Shown piece by piece: positions 47,708 through 59,575 of a stretch of 64,000 bases of DNA. The position numbers were made by a program, and so were the translations under genes. Location: positions 124,001 through 188,000 of the forward strand of contig WFMF01000010.1 of the NCBI GenBank assembly GCA_011033025.1, written 5' to 3'. Positions within the stretch are counted from its first letter, which is position 1. Each line of letters starts with the position of its first letter. Under the pieces are notes generated by a model. The model saw only the letters and a program-made list of their open reading frames with translations, was not told the DNA's origin and did not search any database. Source of the DNA: Beroe forskalii. Its lineage: Eukaryota; Ctenophora; Nuda; Beroida; Beroidae.

Positions 47708-50700
47708 CTGCAATGAAATCTCTGTTCTGCTGACCACCACCGTAAGAGAGTGTTCCTCCCCGTCATTCAGAGCCAGGTCAGTGTTCAGAGTAACTTCCGT
47801 TCCTTCCAAAGTCAGTGTTAGCATCACAAACCCTTCTAACATCTGATGAGAGAGAGGATTAATATTATGACATTATTATTAATGAATTATCAGCGATGAC
47901 GAAGGTTTTTTTTGTATAACGGCAGGAAATTTGTAACGGATTTACTGTGTTATTACCAGTGAATCAATAATTAGTGATGACGAAGATGTACTCCATGACA
48001 ATGTTTAAGATATTTTTGGCTCACAAATTCATGCAAATATGTGAGCCCCAATGTATCGCTTCGAGACTTAAATCTGAGTAAATTTTAGAGTATCTTATCA
48101 CTTTATCAGTGTACATATTACGCAATATCATTTTAGGATGATTTTATCGCTACGTCGCCAGTAATTCACATAATTATGTTGTAATTACTAATTATGTTGC
48201 CTTCATTTCTAAACGAATACGTCATGTAGGCAGCATTGAAATATTGGCATATTTCCCGACACAGGTCGACCGTGACCAGGGGCGTAGCCAGGGGAAGACG
48301 ACACAGGCAACCAGGGGCGTAGCCAGGGGAAGACGACACAGGCAACCAGGGGCGTAGCCAGGGGAAGACGACACAGGCAACCAGGGGCGTAGCCAGGGGA
48401 AGACGACACAGGCAAACCAGGGCGTAGCCAGGGGAAGGCGACACAGGCAACCAGGGGCGTAGCCAGGGGAAGACGACACAGGCAACCAGGGCGTAGCCAG
48501 GGAAGACGACACAGGCAACCAGGGGCGTAGCCAGGGGAAGACGACACAGGCAACCAGGGGCGTAGCCAGGGGAAGACGACACAGGCAACCAGGGGCGTAG
48601 CCAGGGGAAGACGACACAGGCAACCAGGGGCGTAGCCAGGGGGAAGGCGACACAGGCGGCTGCCTCCCCTTATCGGACAAAGATTGCGAAAATTTTGTTC
48701 ATTTTGTTATAATAAGAGCTTTGAGCCAAGCCAGGTTTTGAATGTAACTCCCCTTTCTAAAAGCTTGGCTACGCCCCTGACCGTTGCAATGTGTCATCCA
48801 GGGATATACTATTGGGCGCTGTAAATTCATGGTGCTTTGAGTATGATCCACTACCATTTAAGAGCTATAATAAAGCCTAAAGGGTTAAGATCACGGGGGG
48901 TTACAGCCTGGGGTAGAAACATCCCTGACTTATAATGCCTGAATATCATGCAGTATCCAATATCTATATAAGGTAAAACCCACGTAGGTTACAGCCTGGG
49001 GTAGAAACATCCCTAACTTATACTGCCTGAATATCATGCAGTATCCAATATCTATATTAGGTGTAAAACCCACGTAGATGTAAAACCCACGTAGGTTACA
49101 GCCTGGGGTAGAAACATCCCTAACTTATAATGCCTTAGTATCATGCAGTATCCAATATCTATATTAGGTGTAAAACCCACGTAGATGTAAAACCCACGTA
49201 GGTTACAGCCTGGGGTAGAAACATCCCTGACTTATAATGCCTGAATATCATGCAGTATCCAATATCTATATAAGGTGTAAAACCCAGATATCCCTGACAC
49301 TGGAAGACCTTGACAAGGAATATATTGGGCAGCCGAATATTAGAAATTACATTAACTGTCAACTCAAATATAGTCAGATTATGAACATCCTCAATACTAC
49401 ACATGAAGAAAGCATTGCATGCTCTCTCAAACGTGAAAAAGGCGTTAGTTAGAACTTTAGAAGGTTTCTAAAAGTCTAAACATCAATAGAATTTTGCGTA
49501 CGGCGTAACATTTTGCCGTGAAGTTTATTGAAACCTCCGTAAAGGTTTTTAATTTCTAATTTCATATTATCGATATGAAATTAGAAATTTAGAAGCTTGA
49601 AAAGTAACGGAATAAGATATTCTACGCATTTATTTAAATGTAATTAAGGATAATTGGAATATGATTGCTCGGTACATAACATTTGTGATGTTTAAAGTTT
49701 ATAAAGTGGTAACATTATACTAAAAATGCAACAGTTTCATTAAACCAGCGAAAACATACCGATAATTGTGATATTTTGAGGTAATCGTCACTATAACGAA
49801 TTACACTGCATCAAATGAAGTGCCTTTTCAAACTGACATCAGTTCACACTGACACCAGTTCACACTGACATCAGTTCACACTGACATCAGTTCACACTGA
49901 CACCAGTTCACTGACATCAGTTCACACTGACATCAGTTCACACTGACACCAGTTCACTGACATCAGTTCACACTGACATCAGTTCACACTGACATCAGTT
50001 CACACTGACATCAGTTCACACTGACATCAGTTCACACTGACATCAGTTCACACTGACATCAGTCTTATCTGACACCTATAATCACTGACACCAGGCTACA
50101 CTGACACAAGTCTACATTCAAAAGCGTCACCGGTTTGCACTGACACCGGTTTGTACTGATACCAGTTGGTACTGACACCAGTTTGCACTGACACCAGTTT
50201 GTACTGACACCAGTTTGCACTGACACCAGTTTGCACTGATACCAGTTTGTACTGACACCATTTTGCACTGACACCAGTATGCACTGACACCAGTTTGCAC
50301 TGACACCAGTTTGCACTGACACCAGTTTGCACTGATACCAGTTTGTACTGACACCATTTTGCACTGACACCAGTATGCACTGACACCAGTATGCACTGAC
50401 ACCAGTTTGCACTGACACCAGTTTGCACTGATACCAGTTTGCACTGACACCAGTTTGCACTGACATCAGTTCACACTGACATCAGTTCACACTGACACCA
50501 GTTCACACTGACATCAGTTCACACTGACATCAGTCTTATCTGACACCTATAATCACTGACACCAGGCTACACTGACACAAGTCTACATTCAAAAGCGTCA
50601 CCGGTTTGCACTGACACCGGTTTGTACTGATACCAGTTGGTACTGGCACCAGTTTGCACTGACACCAGTTTGTACTGACACCAGTTTGCACTGACACCAG

Positions 50701-53700
50701 TTTGCACTGATACCAGTTTGCACTGATACCAGTTTGTACTGACACCATTTTGCACTGGCACCAGTATGCACTGACACCAGTTTGCACTGACACCAGTTTG
50801 TACTGACACCAGTTCGTACTGACACCAGTTTGCACTGACACCAGTTTGCACTGACACCAGTTTGTACTGACACCAGTTTGCACTAACACCACAGGATACC
50901 ATACCTGAATCATTACGAAGGACTTCATGTCTTTTTCCGTGTGCTGTAAGTTAAGGATCACATCTGCTTTACTACTGCGTGATACGAAGGTGGTCTTGAT
51001 CACTAGCGTCTCATCTGAAGGAAAGAAAATAATGAGACTAAAATACTAAACAACACGAAATTTAAGTGATTCAAATTCAATTACGTAATTTAATTACGGT
51101 AATTACGTAATCTAAGTGAGAGAGAGTGAAAATCTCATCAATTATCCATTTTAATGGCTTGGTGACGAAGTCCATTTCACGCGCTTGGGATTCGCAACCA
51201 CATTTTTCAGTGAAAAATGCAGCCAGAATTAGAGAGTTAAACGCTGATAATGATATCACTCACAGGCGGGGTGACGTCATCAATTCACCCTTTCAAGCTA
51301 TGATAATGACATCACAACCCTCACTGCAAGTCCTACGCTACCTGAATATCTAAACCTCTCTGACTCTTCCAGTTCCGCATTAGGAATGTGTATTAAATCA
51401 TCATCCTACACGATACAAGGTCACATATACGGAGCATGAAGAGTGCAATATGACGTCACTATCAGGGCTTACAATGGAGAACTGATGACGTCACTATCAG
51501 GGCTTACAATGGAGAACTGATGACGTCACTATCAGGGCTTTACAATGGAGAACTGATGACGTCACTATCAGGGCTTACAATGGAGAACTGATGACGTCAC
51601 TATCAGGGCTTACAATGGAGAACTGATGACGTCACTATCAGGGCTTACAATGGAGAACTGATGACGTCACTATCAGGGCTTACAATGGAGAACTGATGAC
51701 GTCACTATCAGGGCTTACAATGGAGAACTGATGACGTCACACCGCCTTTTTAAACCGCGCAACGTGTATGATTACCTTAGAATATTATTCCTGATGTTAC
51801 AACATTTTACTGCGTTTACTAAACATTACAGCGATTAAATCTTCAGCATATGTAATCATCGTGTAATGTGTATATCATGTAATCTGTATGTTTTAAACTT
51901 TACAACACTACTTTATAGTTTATACAACTAAAACTTGAGACCGGAAGATGTCGTAGGACGACGAAATTAATCGTCAGTAAAGATAAGAATGCCTTTCATG
52001 CCGAGCAGCAATTGTTTCAAATGTTGGTTACTTGGTTCATTGAAGTAGCTGTTTTTGCATTGGAACTGCCATGTTCTTTCTCATATCATACATGTTGTGG
52101 GGGAAATAATGCTTAAATGCTGCTCACAAACACAACCATTTGAGTCCCATTTACCTTTGTCCCAAATGTCACATTTGTCAAAGTGACCAATTTTTCCCTG
52201 TCTCAATTCACTTTTCTGTTTCATGTGTCCCAATTTTCCCATTTTTCTTAATCGCAATTCAATTTCTGAGTCCCATTTGTCCCATTTTCTCTGTCCCAAT
52301 TGTCCCATTTTCTCTGTCCCAATTGTCTCATTCCTTCATTTGTCCCAAATGTCCCTGTCCCAATCCACTTTTTCTTGAGTCAGGGACGATTGGGCTAGTG
52401 GACCCCCCCCCCATATTGTACATTTGGCATGTATTGCAATTAAATATAAGCCTCTTCCATTACACACACATGTGGTTGATACGTGTAGCAGGGGCACAGG
52501 TGGTGTCCTCGGTTACACTCCCACAGAATCAAATTAAATTTTAATGCACCAAAGCTCTGAGATTGATTTGCAAACGATTTGTATTATGTAGCAGGTTCGA
52601 AGTCATCAAGTGATAACTTTGAACCATGATAATGATGTCACAGTCATCCCCTATAACCCGTGAAGGAGCAATACCTAAACCTCACGAGTGAAAATAGGCG
52701 GTTAGACGTTATCAACTTACTACATCGCGCTATGATAATGACGTCATCTCAACCGCCTAATATACCTAATTATTGGGGCAATGGGTGAAACACGCACACT
52801 TCTCATCGATTCCAAGGTTTAAACACAGCTGTCAAGAATCAAGCTAAGAAAACAAGTTTGATTTGGATTAAAGTGGATGTTCGACCTGTTGACCAAAAAA
52901 CGGATATAAATTCAACAAATCTCATGTCGCATGTTTTTTTTTTACTTTTTACCTCGTTTCATCTTTTCGAAAGTACTGTCAGATTATTAGTAGGATAGGA
53001 ATACATTATGAGACATACTTGTGTTACAGTAATTCTGGGAATTGAAGTTTTATGGGGTACAAAAATAAAGAGATTTTTTTCGTAAAATGTCCAAATTCCA
53101 TTCAATATAATTGCCCCTTACCTTGTGGAGAAAGGAGGGAAGGGGTGTTGATCTGAATGATACCGAACCCTTCAAACTCAACTGTGCTGGGGAGCTCCGC
53201 TACTGAAAGATTCAAGAATATTATAGATGAAATCATCTGTAAAAAAAACACCAGTACATTTATTGCTAACAATAAAAAGATTTGTTGTATGGTCAAAGAG
53301 AAGTTCGACTTGCCCCTATCTCTGCAAATGAGTCCTGTTTTTTCACACCATATCACTATAAATTCAATGTTACAGGGTCACTAGTGTACTGAAACATACG
53401 GAATTAAACCAATATGTAGTTTATTACTTGATGGATGGTCTATGGTCAGTGTGGTGATATGAAACCCCTGTTACAGGTGGAACAGCTCACTCCAGATAGT
53501 GCATTAGAATCACCTGTAACACTTACGATATTTAATTTTATGTTATAAATTATGGTTTTGAGTCTTGTAAAGTCATTGGATTGAATAATTAGGATGAGAT
53601 AATTGATTTTAGTCACACACTCTGTAACTTGGGTGCAGCAATTTATGTAAAATTCCTTAATTTGGCAATAAATTTCGTAATTTACCAATAAATTGACTTA

Positions 53701-56580
53701 AATTTAATATAGTAACATACATGAAGACTTTCTCTACTCAAAAACATTTGATTTACTGTCATATATAGTATTTGTTACTTAAAGTAAAAGGCGATGCCCA
53801 AACCCTTGTTACAGGTGCCTGATAACCCCTTAAATTCCCCTACCATTTAAGATAGCTTGACAGGTTATTTTGATGAAACCACTTGGTAGATGTGCACTCT
53901 GTACAGCTATGAAGTGAGTAACAGTATCAAGAACCATTCCCAACCCCTGTTACAGGTGCTGTGTGAAATTTCTTTAACATATTTAGAGTAAGTAAACACC
54001 TCTTTAAAAGTGGCTGAAACAATGTCAAAAGCTGATAATTAACTTAGTTTTGACAACTCATTATTGCAAAAAACATTCTGAGTAAAAACCTTGTTACAGG
54101 TGCGAAATTTGGCAAAAATCATTAGACATTCATTTTGACCAGTGATGTTAAGACATTGTTTCTACATATCTATGTTTTTAATTAAAAACCCATCCTTATC
54201 ATTAGATATCGTGTTAATCATGCTGTATATTGTTGAAACTCCATGTTACAGGTGTTCTACTGACCTAACAAACATATTACTCAAGGTCATGGGAAGAATA
54301 GAACACCCTAGTATTTGTAATAAAAAAAATCATCAACGTCACTCTGCGATGGAAACTTTGCCATTTGCACCTGTAACAGAGGTTAGGTGGCTAAAATTGT
54401 GGTTAAATTGACCTAGATAGATAATGACTCAATCAGCCTAGTTAGCTCTTAGATATTTGAACAGTGTTACAGGTGACACCCCAAATTCCTCATATTAGCG
54501 ATGTTTTTGGCACCTGTAACACGGTTTTTGGATTCATTAACCATCTGTAACATCAGAACGACATAATAGGCATGTGAATTGCATGATAGTTTTGTTATAA
54601 TTGACCCCCTGATTGCCAATTTCAATTAAGAAAGCAAAATCTTAAATGGATTATTTGCAATGAACTTTAAACAAATGATTTACACCTGTAACGAAGTTTA
54701 TAATCGAANNNNNNNNNNNNNNNNNNNNNNNNNNNNNNNNNNNNNNNNNNNNNNNNNNNNNNNNNNNNNNNNNNNNNNNNNNNNNNNNNNNNNNNNNNNN
54801 NNNNNNNNAAAAGGAACACCCCAATTTCTATGTTTTTAAAAAGCATTTTAAACAATTTGGGACCCTTTTTCCAATTTGCTTTTAACATTTTGCTTAAATA
54901 ATCAATCTCCCCTCTAAGAATAGGATGATGATTAATCAATAAATCCAAATAAATAAAATCCAAAGCACAAAGAATGGATTAAAAAGTTCCAATAAGTGAA
55001 CACAGTTTTTTAACAGCACCCTTTTTACATCATGGACATGCTATTAGACACCCTTTTCGAACTCTAAATATCTTTTTCTTATATTGCTCCAAGGATTTCC
55101 AATAAACTCCCAGCTGGAGAGTTCGTTGCTTAGAGTGCTTTCACCTCAAGAGGCTGATGAACTTGGAGGGTCACAAACCACTCAGATCCCCTTCTTCAAC
55201 CTATGACTAATCACTAATCGACATTCATGACTGGCAATTTGACCAAATATCGTTATTGTTTAAATACATCATTTAACGGCACATTATCATAGCTTTGGGG
55301 AGCAGTGGAGCTCCAGGAGTGTCTTTGGCCAAAATGGAGTTTTCGGCTTGGTCACAGAATTGTATATCTGGTCAGAAAATGTTGTTTTAGCTCCCACAAT
55401 GACTGAACTTGTTATGGGAGTAAAAACGTGATTTCAGATCACTTCTGCACTCTCAGATCAGTGTTTCACCAATCTCAGCAGAGAGGCGTGATTTTAAAAT
55501 CACGTTTTTGCGCTGGATGAGTTCATTTGATTTTCTTGCTACACATGTATATCCTTGTGTGGCTCGCGCGGCGCGCTTCACCGTAGATGGATTTCACCCA
55601 TCCCTAGCGCGCAACACTCGGAAATTTAGAGGGTCGTGTTTTTTTTAACCAGCGCCCTGGTTTCGCGCACGGAGTGCGCGACGCCCATGGTTAGGGGAAG
55701 GTCTCAAGGTCGTGTTGCAGACCAGCGGAAAAAATGGCGCGCGGCGGAGGGTAGGGTAAAACCTACTAGCTTCACCGTAGCACGTAAAAAAAGCGGGCGG
55801 CGCGTACATTGCACATTTGCGGATTCCTAAGCCCGCATAGGTGTGTGTACGCGCGCGGCGCTTCCCTACGGGACACACACCTATGGATTCAGAGGCAAAT
55901 GTGAGCGTACGTGCTGTGCGCGCCAATATTGACGCGCAGCTGAACAGGGCACGTTCGAAGGTATGTAGAAATTACGCAGCAACACTACAGGCGGCATACA
56001 TGATAAATTATCCTTTGGTTATTGGTGATCATACTTGTCAATTTAATGATATTTGATCATAGTTCCATCATCCAGCACCACAACAACATTTACTTTCAAT
56101 TAAATATTAACAGTGATACAGATTCAAAGCCAAATATATAGAGTCAAATTCATTTCAAATAAATGCGATATCATGAACAGCGATCACCATAACACAAGTT
56201 TCACTTACACTCAACATATTTTCAGCGAAAAATAATTATCCAGCACACGCCAAAAATAAATTCAGCAAGATAAACCACAACAAATACGATTGGAATTGAA
56301 TTTTGGTATGATCGTATCATAAACTTAAACTCTTGACAGCCACGTAGCTAGAATTTTCGGCCAGAGGATGCATGCCGAAATGTAGGGGATGCTGAGCAAC
56401 CCATTTTGACCAATTATCACAGAGGATGCAAGTTTTTCAGGGATGCTGGTCAACCAGGGCAGAGCATCCCCTGCATCCCCTCTGGCTACGTGGCTGACTC
56501 TTGAAAAGTTAATAAAACTTACTGATTCGATACACATCATTCTTAAACGGAATCATGAAAAGGAGGTACCGGACATCAGA
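47708..56580 (-). CDS. Laminin G domain protein (partial gene)
   Basis: Exons in coding order: 56523-56580 (SDVRYLLFMIPFKNDVYRI, tentative), 53122-53202, 50905-51014, 47708-47842. Phases are 0/1, 1/1, 1/0 and 0/0, so all junctions keep frame, with GT-AG borders. The three firm exons read VEFEGFGIIQINTPS, then TLVIKTTFVSRSSKADVILN and KSFVMIQ, then TLTLEGTEVTLNTDLALNDG, EEHSLTVVVSRTEISLQ. This is the order of a LamG jelly-roll: a strand with F-x-G, the hydrophobic 'RSSxA.I' strand, and 'LNDGxxHSLTVVVSR', the hallmark before the last strand. Family members (laminin alpha, neurexin, perlecan, crumbs types) are extracellular or membrane proteins; which type this is cannot be told. It is incomplete at both ends: the final LamG strand (expected to start near VDG) and all 5' exons are missing. 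A 100-N gap lies in the first intron. Confidence 0.72.
48270..48660. repeat. 35-36-bp minisatellite, about 11 units
   Basis: Units contain GGGGCGTAGCCAGGGGAAG and ACGACACAGGCAACCA, in the intron after LamG exon 50905-51014. A diverged GGCTACGCCCCTGACC lies at 48767-48782 in the opposite orientation. Confidence 0.93.
48895..49290. repeat. Tandem repeat of about 90-120 bp, four units
   Basis: Each unit has GTTACAGCCTGGGGTAGAAA, CATGCAGTATCCAATATCTA and AAAACCCACGTAG. The unit length varies because the last segment is itself duplicated in two of them. Confidence 0.9.
49825..50895. repeat. 15-16-bp minisatellite ending at a LamG exon
   Basis: Units TTCACACTGACATCAG (49835-50060) change to TTTGCACTGACACCAG (50140-50470). 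Then a block of about 420 bp, including the TCTTATCTGACACCTATAAT spacer, is repeated at 50460-50895. The array ends within about 10 bp of the donor of exon 50905-51014. Open frames reading VSVQTG are repeat by-products. Confidence 0.95.
51451..51739. repeat. 35-bp minisatellite with nine TGACGTCA sites
   Basis: TGACGTCA starts at 51451, 51486, 51521, 51557, 51592, 51627, 51662, 51697 and 51732, each followed by CTATCAGGGCTTACAATGGA. TGACGTCA is the full palindromic cAMP-response element bound by CREB/ATF factors. Units are nearly identical, so expansion is recent. It lies in the LamG gene's intron; regulatory action is inference. Confidence 0.93.
52100..52420. mobile_element. Partial copy of the TGTCCCA-rich TIR element
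   Basis: TTTGTCCCAAATGTC units and the end TCCACTTTTTCTTGAGTC followed by GGGAC...CCCCCCCCCC match the right half of the element at 32206-32892. The left inverted end was not found. Confidence 0.65.
53469..54692. repeat. Eleven dispersed TGTTACAGGTG-type motifs
   Basis: TGTTACAGGTG or its complement starts at 53469, 53511, 53807, 53948, 54092, 54244, 54368, 54465, 54511, 54542 (one mismatch) and 54683 (TGTAAC only). Sequence between motifs is not repetitive to the eye. Several spacings fall at 97-152 bp. Each carries the CACCTG/CAGGTG E-box recognised by Snail/ZEB zinc-finger or bHLH proteins. The group ends at the assembly gap, so more may be hidden. Confidence 0.8.
54709..54808. other. Assembly gap of 100 N
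   Basis: Exactly 100 N, the usual placeholder for a gap of unknown size; true length and content are unknown. Confidence 0.99.
54809..55555. other. Non-coding interval right of the gap
   Basis: AT-rich, no supported exon. 55425-55510 has a weak inverted arrangement around GTGATTT(C/T)A...AAATCACG. Confidence 0.35.
55556..55965. repeat. GC-rich interspersed element, copy B
   Basis: It shares CGCGACGCCCATGGTTAGGGG and CATAGGTGTGTGTACGCGCG blocks with 35405-35970, in swapped order. GGCGCG runs again stand out from AT-rich flanks. Confidence 0.7.
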
Positions 56581-56670
56581 CTATAGTTCGAAAATCAGAC
56601 TATAGTTCGGACATCAGACTATAGTTCGGACATCAGACTATAATTCAAGAACATAAGACTATAGTTCGGG
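56581..56670 (-). repeat. About 19-21-bp repeat copying a splice acceptor
   Basis: On the minus strand CTATAG followed by TCTGATGTCCG occurs about four to five times in a row, the last copy being the acceptor and first codons of the tentative exon 56523-56580. Confidence 0.8.
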
Positions 56671-56945
56671 GGACACCAGACACCGAGCAGCATTTGGCAG
56701 TGACAAATGACACCTCGAAGAGAGTGCTGCCAGGGACATTGCAGCAGCTTGCGGGACACCCAACAGCAGTGACACCAAACTGAGTGCTGCCAGGAAAACG
56801 GAAACTCTGAAATACAAAAATTGGAAGTTATTGCAAGTATGATCTGGAGGCTATGTAACTATGGCAGGAAAAGATGACACAAGTTAGAAAACCAGACACA
56901 TCACAAATACTCATCGAAAGTTTTTGCAATTTCATGGCTTTTAGA
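56671..56945. other. Short non-coding interval
   Basis: AGTGCTGCCAGG occurs twice (about 56722 and 56782) with CAGCAGTGACA words around them; nothing else is supported. Confidence 0.35.
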
Positions 56946-56949
56946 ATAT

Positions 56950-58725
56950 ATCAAAGGCACCAATAGAATTGCTCACGATATTTTGCCTTCACAATTGTTA
57001 AGTTGTAGTAGCGAATTCAAAGCTGCTCTGACCATGAAGTCTATCCACCTGGTCAGTCGTATTTATCATACTTTGGTAAGTTCCGGACAAAATTGTGTAG
57101 TACCCGACTCAGCCCTTCTTCTTTTCGGCGTTAAGAAAGCCTGGTTAGGAGTATAGAACAGTAAAGTTCACTCTGCGTTTTTCCAATTCGTATTAGAGCA
57201 CATCAGGATATGCGATGGGCCCACATGGCCTTTGTTGCTTATTAATCCTATCCTTAAGGACAAAAACTTATTTGAGATTTTGTCCAAAGGGCCGGTTAAA
57301 AAAGGTAAATCAAGGTGGGGCCGGTCAAATTAAGGCCAGTAAATCTAGGTCAAAGGAAACTTTTATGAATTGCCTTACAGTGTTAGATTCTCTTGAACGC
57401 CATTATGACACGATAATGACCTGTATCGCAGAAATTAGACCGGTATTTGGTTCTTTGATGCAATTTATTAATAAAATTGGTTTTATTGGCCATTTTAGAG
57501 CATAAAATCCTTGACCTTGGTAACCAATAGAAAAAATTTTGTCCAAGGGGGCCGGTTAAAACGGTTCAAAGAGGATTCGATTTTTGTCCAAAAGACCAGA
57601 AAAAAGGCCGGCTAAAAAAAGGCCGGCTAAAAGGTGTAGTGTGCCAAACAGATATCAATAACATCATGTACAGAGACTATACCTCTGCATCATGCATATT
57701 ACTACATAAGTAATTGAAGAGGAGAAGTAGTATTGAAAATTAGAACGCACGCAAAAATAATTCCTTGGGTTTGAAAATTGCGCAACTAAATAACAAAATG
57801 TTTACTTATGACATCTACATGCCTTTAAAATATCATGGTAAATGGCATCGAAGGTTGTTAGCTATCCTTTCTCTGGCAATGGTGGGCTGTATGGTGTCCT
57901 TAGCCGTCAATTTTTAGCATGAAATGCTGGTTATTTTAAAAAAAACTTTTTTTGTACATAGAAGTTTTAAACCTGCATTTCATACAAGTTGACCTATTAT
58001 ATATTGGGGAAAGGCTCCCAATTGAGCTCTCGTGCCACTGCGGCGTAGGGGAGAGATATGTCATTCTGACGATGTGGAAGATTCTCCACAATGTAGTCCC
58101 GAATTCATGACACTTCATCCTTACGCGGTACACAGGACTAAGTTATGGAATAGGGTACTAATGTGAAAGCTGCAGAAACTTTCGACACGTTTCTCTGAGA
58201 CCGGACGAGCCTTCGTTCGCTGGGTACAGCTGCAGCTGGTCAACTCTCTGATAGACCACTCACCAACGCGGTGGTCGGAACTCTGATGGCACTTCCAGCT
58301 CAACGGATAAAATTCACCAAGTTAGTTAAGTTAAGTGTACATTGCAGCCCACCATTGCCAGATAGGATAGCTAAGAATCTTCGATGCAATGTACCAAGAC
58401 TCAAAGATATTTAAAATGTACATTGAGGTCATAATTAAAAGATTAAAAGATTTTGCTGTAAAACCTGCGTACGATTAGCATGATAACAATCTTATCTGCC
58501 AATAGTGCACTCACATTTGTGCCAGGCACTCTTTGTGAACCCATCGCACATCTTGATGTGTGGTTATTGAAACAATGTCGAACAAAATGCCTGAGAAACG
58601 CAACGTAAAAATACTTCGTGTGGCATATTGGCATGAAATAAGGTCTCCTTTCTTTACTCTTCGCTATACTTATACGACTCAAAAGTTGTGAAATGTGAAG
58701 GCAATAAAAATATCGTGAGCAATTC
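56950..58725. mobile_element. Nested foldback: outer 1.8-kb and inner 0.6-kb inverted repeats
   Basis: Outer arms: GAATTGCTCACGATATTTTG near 56968 and its complement (ATCGTGAGCAATTC) near 58713. Inner arms: about 57805-57895 against 58335-58436, with TTAGCTATCC and GGCAATGGTGGGCTG on both sides. Between the outer and inner left arms, GTCCAAAGGGCCGGTTAAAA words repeat (57275-57625). Short minus-strand frames inside look weakly protein-like (for example ENLPHRQNDISLPYAA) but none can be assigned. Confidence 0.7.
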
Positions 58726-59575
58726 CTATATAAACTGCTTAGTGCTTAATAATTTTTCATATGATAAGTCACTCCCTGCAGATTTCTCATGAAATTTAGA
58801 GGTACCTACATAGGAGCATAGGTAATGGGTATTCATCATTATCAAGTCAATGCTTCAATGAATAGTCTTACACAATCAAGTGTGATCCAAATCTTATAGA
58901 TACACTAAAGTTGATTATACCTCAAGCACAAAAATTGAAATGCGGTACTTTTCAATCTGCAATCAGAATAAAAGAATTAATCACCTGCTGAAAATGGAGC
59001 CGTGATCCGAGCTAAAAACAGCATGCAACAGGAGTGATTGCAGCAGGTGGGCGAGCAATCTGGAGGTCACAATATGTCGAAAGCTTACGGCTTTTCGTGG
59101 TTTTATGCTGGTCGATGGAAAACCCATAAGTATTCTCTCTACGAGAACTGCCTAAAACCTGAAAAGGGAAGATGATCGTTAATATTCAATCGAGTATGGC
59201 CCTAATCGAGATCTTCCCCAATTTGGTGCCCCAGGCAATTGGTTGAGCAACAGGATGAGAGAGGAATGGCACCACACCATCTATAAAATGCCACTCCTCC
59301 GGCCGATTGACCATATACTATAGACGCGCGCGCGGCGCGGCTTCAAAATTTTATACGAAATGCGCTCACAAAAAGCACTTTTTTCAGAATTATTGCTCGG
59401 CGATCCACAAAACAGGAGATGATTCCGCGAGGTGGATGCAATTTGAGAAAATCCGCGCGCGCTTATTATAAGCGATTAAGCTGGATCCAGTTGAGAAAAT
59501 TTTCTCATTTCCTTAAAAGTGACTTCGATTGACTGAATTATGACTGTGTTATGACTGAATAGCCAATAAACGTTG
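58726..59575. other. Interval without a supported gene
   Basis: 59320-59345 has an alternating GCGCGCGCGGCGCGG stretch like the GC-rich elements. No coding exon recognised. Confidence 0.35.

Noticed and set aside
48166-48680. Pro/Leu-rich repeated open frames
   Set aside because: All three minus frames are open across the 35-36-bp repeat, with no start context or domain.
50065-51003. Long VSVQTG-type and similar open frames
   Set aside because: Pure minisatellite translation in all minus frames. Only the end at 50905-51014 is a real exon, supported by phase and by the LamG pattern.
53469-54692. CRISPR-like array
   Set aside because: The motif is only 11 bp, on both strands, unevenly spaced, and the genome is animal.
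54667-54963. 98-codon frame across the N gap
   Set aside because: A third of it is unknown bases.
55636-56056. Arg-rich open frames on both strands
   Set aside because: A consequence of the high GC content of the repeat; both strands are open and no homology is recognisable.
57936-58682. Short exon-like minus-strand segments, for example HTSRCAMGSQRVPGTN with a following GTGAGT
   Set aside because: They lie inside the nested foldback, more than one frame is possible, and no join to the LamG exons could be proven.
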